Assembly: GCA_028698695.1 (NCBI GenBank)
Contig: JAQVWB010000094.1
Location: forward strand, 1-7,807
From: Syntrophomonadaceae bacterium
GTDB taxonomy: Bacteria; Bacillota; Syntrophomonadia; Syntrophomonadales; Syntrophomonadaceae
Reading direction: 5' to 3'
DNA: 7,807 bases
The position numbers and the translations under genes are program-made. Below are positions 6,876 to 7,807 of this stretch, piece by piece. Under the pieces are notes generated by a model. The model was not told the DNA's origin. It made no database searches and saw only the letters and a program-made list of their open reading frames with translations. Within the stretch, counting starts at the first letter, position 1. Every line of letters begins with the position of its first letter.

Positions 6876-6903
6876 TTGAAGGTTATTGTCTATTAACCTT
6901 TAA
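6876..6903. promoter_or_regulatory. inverted repeat directly upstream of the pur promoter
   Basis: TTGAAGGTTA (6876-6885) and TAACCTTTAA (6894-6903) form 10-base arms with one mismatch and an 8-base spacer, ending 5 bases before the -35 box. It overlaps the end of the small upstream gene. No T-run follows on either strand, so it is not a good terminator. It could be an operator for a dimeric regulator, but nothing identifies one. Confidence 0.35.
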
Positions 6904-7162
6904 GTTCAATCTCAGTTAATCTTTGTTTAAGACTACTTATTTGATTCTGTAATTGTATCATTTCTTCCCTTAAACTATCCGGCGATAAATTATCCGATTG
7001 GGCCAGCAAACTGTATTTTTCAATATCACTCAGTTTTTCTATAATACTGGCAATAAAACCAGCCAGTAAATCTTCCAGCGTATGCTTATCCTCATAGCTG
7101 TTTTTCAGCCTCGGAATCTTTTTTACACCACGAATAGGGATGGGCGTACTTTCTACCGACAA
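6893..7162 (-). CDS. small hypothetical protein with C-terminal coiled coil
   Basis: This 89-residue open frame starts with TTG, nine bases after GGGGAG (7173-7178), a reasonable ribosome binding site. The first 25 or so residues are basic and proline-containing (PIPIRGVKKIPRLK). Residues 28 to 50 are predicted helix (TLEDLLAGFIASIIEKLSD). From about 64 to the end a heptad-like pattern (LREEMIQLQNQISSLKQRL) suggests a coiled coil. There is no signal peptide or membrane segment and no family I recognise. It ends within the inverted repeat ahead of the pur promoter, about 20 bases before the -35 box, so it is a separate unit from the pur operon although some readthrough is possible. The acidic-basic composition and ribosome binding site favour a real gene. 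Confidence 0.6.
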   Translation of the reverse strand: MSVESTPIPIRGVKKIPRLKNSYEDKHTLEDLLAGFIASIIEKLSDIEKYSLLAQSDNLSPDSLREEMIQLQNQISSLKQRLTEIELKG

Positions 7163-7187
7163 TGTATATCGCTCCCCGTAAATATTT

Positions 7188-7251
7188 ATTAAAAGTATTA
7201 CCTGTTACATGGTCGAGTTATACATTGTATTCGCTATGCAATTAAAAGTAT
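7188..7251. repeat. 11-base direct repeat upstream of the small gene
   Basis: ATTAAAAGTAT occurs at 7188-7198 and 7241-7251, 53 bases apart. A 9-base inverted pair, CAATGTATA (7160-7168) and TATACATTG (7219-7227), interleaves with it. Both lie in the leader or promoter area of the 89-residue gene and overlap its TTG start. The pattern could be regulator binding sites or a small local duplication; no clear promoter was recognised here. Confidence 0.35.
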
Positions 7252-7302
7252 CCTGCCTTACTCCCACTCTCTGCCTCTGATATTGAAAAATAGGTCAAAG
7301 CA

Positions 7303-7335
7303 GAGTCTAAAACAAAAAAAGAGAGTTTTCGACTC
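7303..7335. repeat. hairpin in a gene-free AT-rich stretch (7163-7470)
   Basis: GAGTCTAAAAC (7303-7313) can pair with GTTTTCGACTC (7325-7335) with one mismatch around an A-rich 11-base loop. CTCTGC (7269-7274) can alternatively pair with GCAGAG (7300-7305). Apart from these and the short repeats nearer the small gene, I see no coding frame, tRNA or known RNA in 7163-7470. On the minus strand the loop gives a run of seven T but not in terminator position. Confidence 0.35.
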
Positions 7336-7470
7336 GATAAATGAATTTTTGAGTAGCATATTACGCAAACAAATCAATATACCAGCTATCTATTTTTATC
7401 TATACTTAACTATTTCCCTCAATTGCAAAGATAACTAAATACTACTCTCTAATACATAGCTCCACGGCTA

Positions 7471-7623
7471 TTAATGTGCTGCGCCTATAAAAAGGAGCCA
7501 TTGCTCCACCAGATCTTCCAGTTTTGCAACAGCCCCTTATTCCTGTTCACCTGTCCGATATTCAGACAGTAATGCCTCCTGAGTAAAATTAGGTAATAAA
7601 TCGTAGCTCTCTTTCTGTTTGGT
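7471..7623 (-). pseudogene. remnant coding frame downstream of the right-edge gene, broken by stops
   Basis: Reading on in the same frame past the TAA of the right-edge gene gives 28 codons, a TAA at 7537-7539, then 21 codons and a TAA at 7471-7473. The translations look protein-like, with stretches such as SYDLLPNFTQEALLSEYRTG and KLEDLVEQWLLFIGAAH. There is no plausible start codon with a ribosome binding site for either piece. This fits decay of a longer gene by in-frame stop mutations, or leftover coding DNA of a neighbour gene. The family is not recognised. Confidence 0.4.
7487..7507 (-). terminator. weak intrinsic terminator candidate
   Basis: On the minus strand GGAGC and GCTCC form a 5-bp stem around a four-base loop (7507-7494), followed by TTTTTAT (7493-7487). 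It lies about 117 bases after the stop of the right-edge gene and could end that transcript. The stem is short and overlaps the coding-like remnant, so the call is tentative. Confidence 0.45.
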
Positions 7624-7807
7624 TTAGGCCCGAACAACTGTGAACACTATCCAGTCACCTGTTCCGGATTCCGTTAAATATATTTCAACTCCGTAACCGA
7701 GGCTGCTTGTTCCTGTAAACTTGAGGGTGAGAGAATCTTGCTGCACCCCATAACCCAGATTGACTACTATATCGCCGAAAGTAATCTGCCCGTTGGCATC
7801 TGCAGTA
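7624..7807 (-). CDS. C-terminal end of an unrecognised beta-rich protein, cut by window
   Basis: The minus strand is open from the right window edge to TAA at 7624-7626, giving the last 60 residues of a longer protein. The composition is rich in Gly, Thr, Ser and alternating hydrophobics (GDIVVNLGYG, SLTLKFTGTSSLGYGVEIYL, DWIVFTVVRA), as in beta-sandwich surface or phage structural proteins. I recognise no family and assign no function. The fragment is too short to show a start, signal or domain order. It lies on the same strand as the pur operon but more than 900 bases upstream of purE, and is not expected to be part of it. Confidence 0.55.
   Translation of the reverse strand, partial: TADANGQITFGDIVVNLGYGVQQDSLTLKFTGTSSLGYGVEIYLTESGTGDWIVFTVVRA

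Noticed and set aside
7207..7280. Short plus-strand frame starting ATGGTCGAG
   Set aside because: About 23 codons, no ribosome binding site and no coding character.

Overview
The window carries most of a de novo purine (IMP) biosynthesis operon of a Gram-positive, probably clostridial bacterium. Supporting signs are strong AGGAGG-type ribosome binding sites, an Fe-S-type PurF with a short propeptide ahead of its N-terminal cysteine, a Firmicutes-like gene order and a moderate-to-low G+C content. The style of the sequence recalls Syntrophomonas, Pelotomaculum or Thermoanaerobacter relatives, but the genus cannot be fixed from the sequence alone. All supported genes lie on the minus strand, so transcription runs from high to low coordinates.

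The right part (about 6893-7807) is not purine-related. It holds the 3' end of an unrecognised beta-rich protein gene (7624-7807), a same-frame remnant interrupted by stop codons (7471-7623), a structured AT-rich stretch without a gene (about 7163-7470), and a small coiled-coil hypothetical gene (6893-7162).

The control region (6667-6903) has an inverted repeat, then a near-consensus sigma-A promoter (TTGACA, 17 bases, TAATAT), then a ykkC-family aptamer that best matches the PRPP riboswitch (ykkC subtype 2b). The 3' part of the aptamer doubles as the 5' arm of an intrinsic terminator. This is the layout of an ON switch: high PRPP, the substrate of the first pathway step, should prevent termination and turn on purine synthesis.

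The operon (1-6633) runs purE, purF, purM, purN, purH, purD, with purD cut by the window edge. Spacing is tight, with an ATGA overlap between purM and purN and another at purE/purF that involves an optional upstream purF start. The one break is a 364-base-plus gene-free insert between purN and purH, about 400 bp between imperfect terminal inverted repeats, with a second palindromic repeat of about 100 bp nested inside. These genes cover PRPP to phosphoribosylamine (PurF), to GAR (PurD), to FGAR (PurN), AIR formation (PurM), AIR carboxylation or N5-CAIR mutation (PurE), and the last two steps to IMP (PurH). FGAM synthase (purL/Q/S), purK, purC and purB are not seen and must lie elsewhere if the pathway is complete.

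The system is of known type. The parts most worth a second look are the PRPP riboswitch, the nested repeat inside the operon, the possible N-terminal extension of PurF, and the decayed frame at the right edge.
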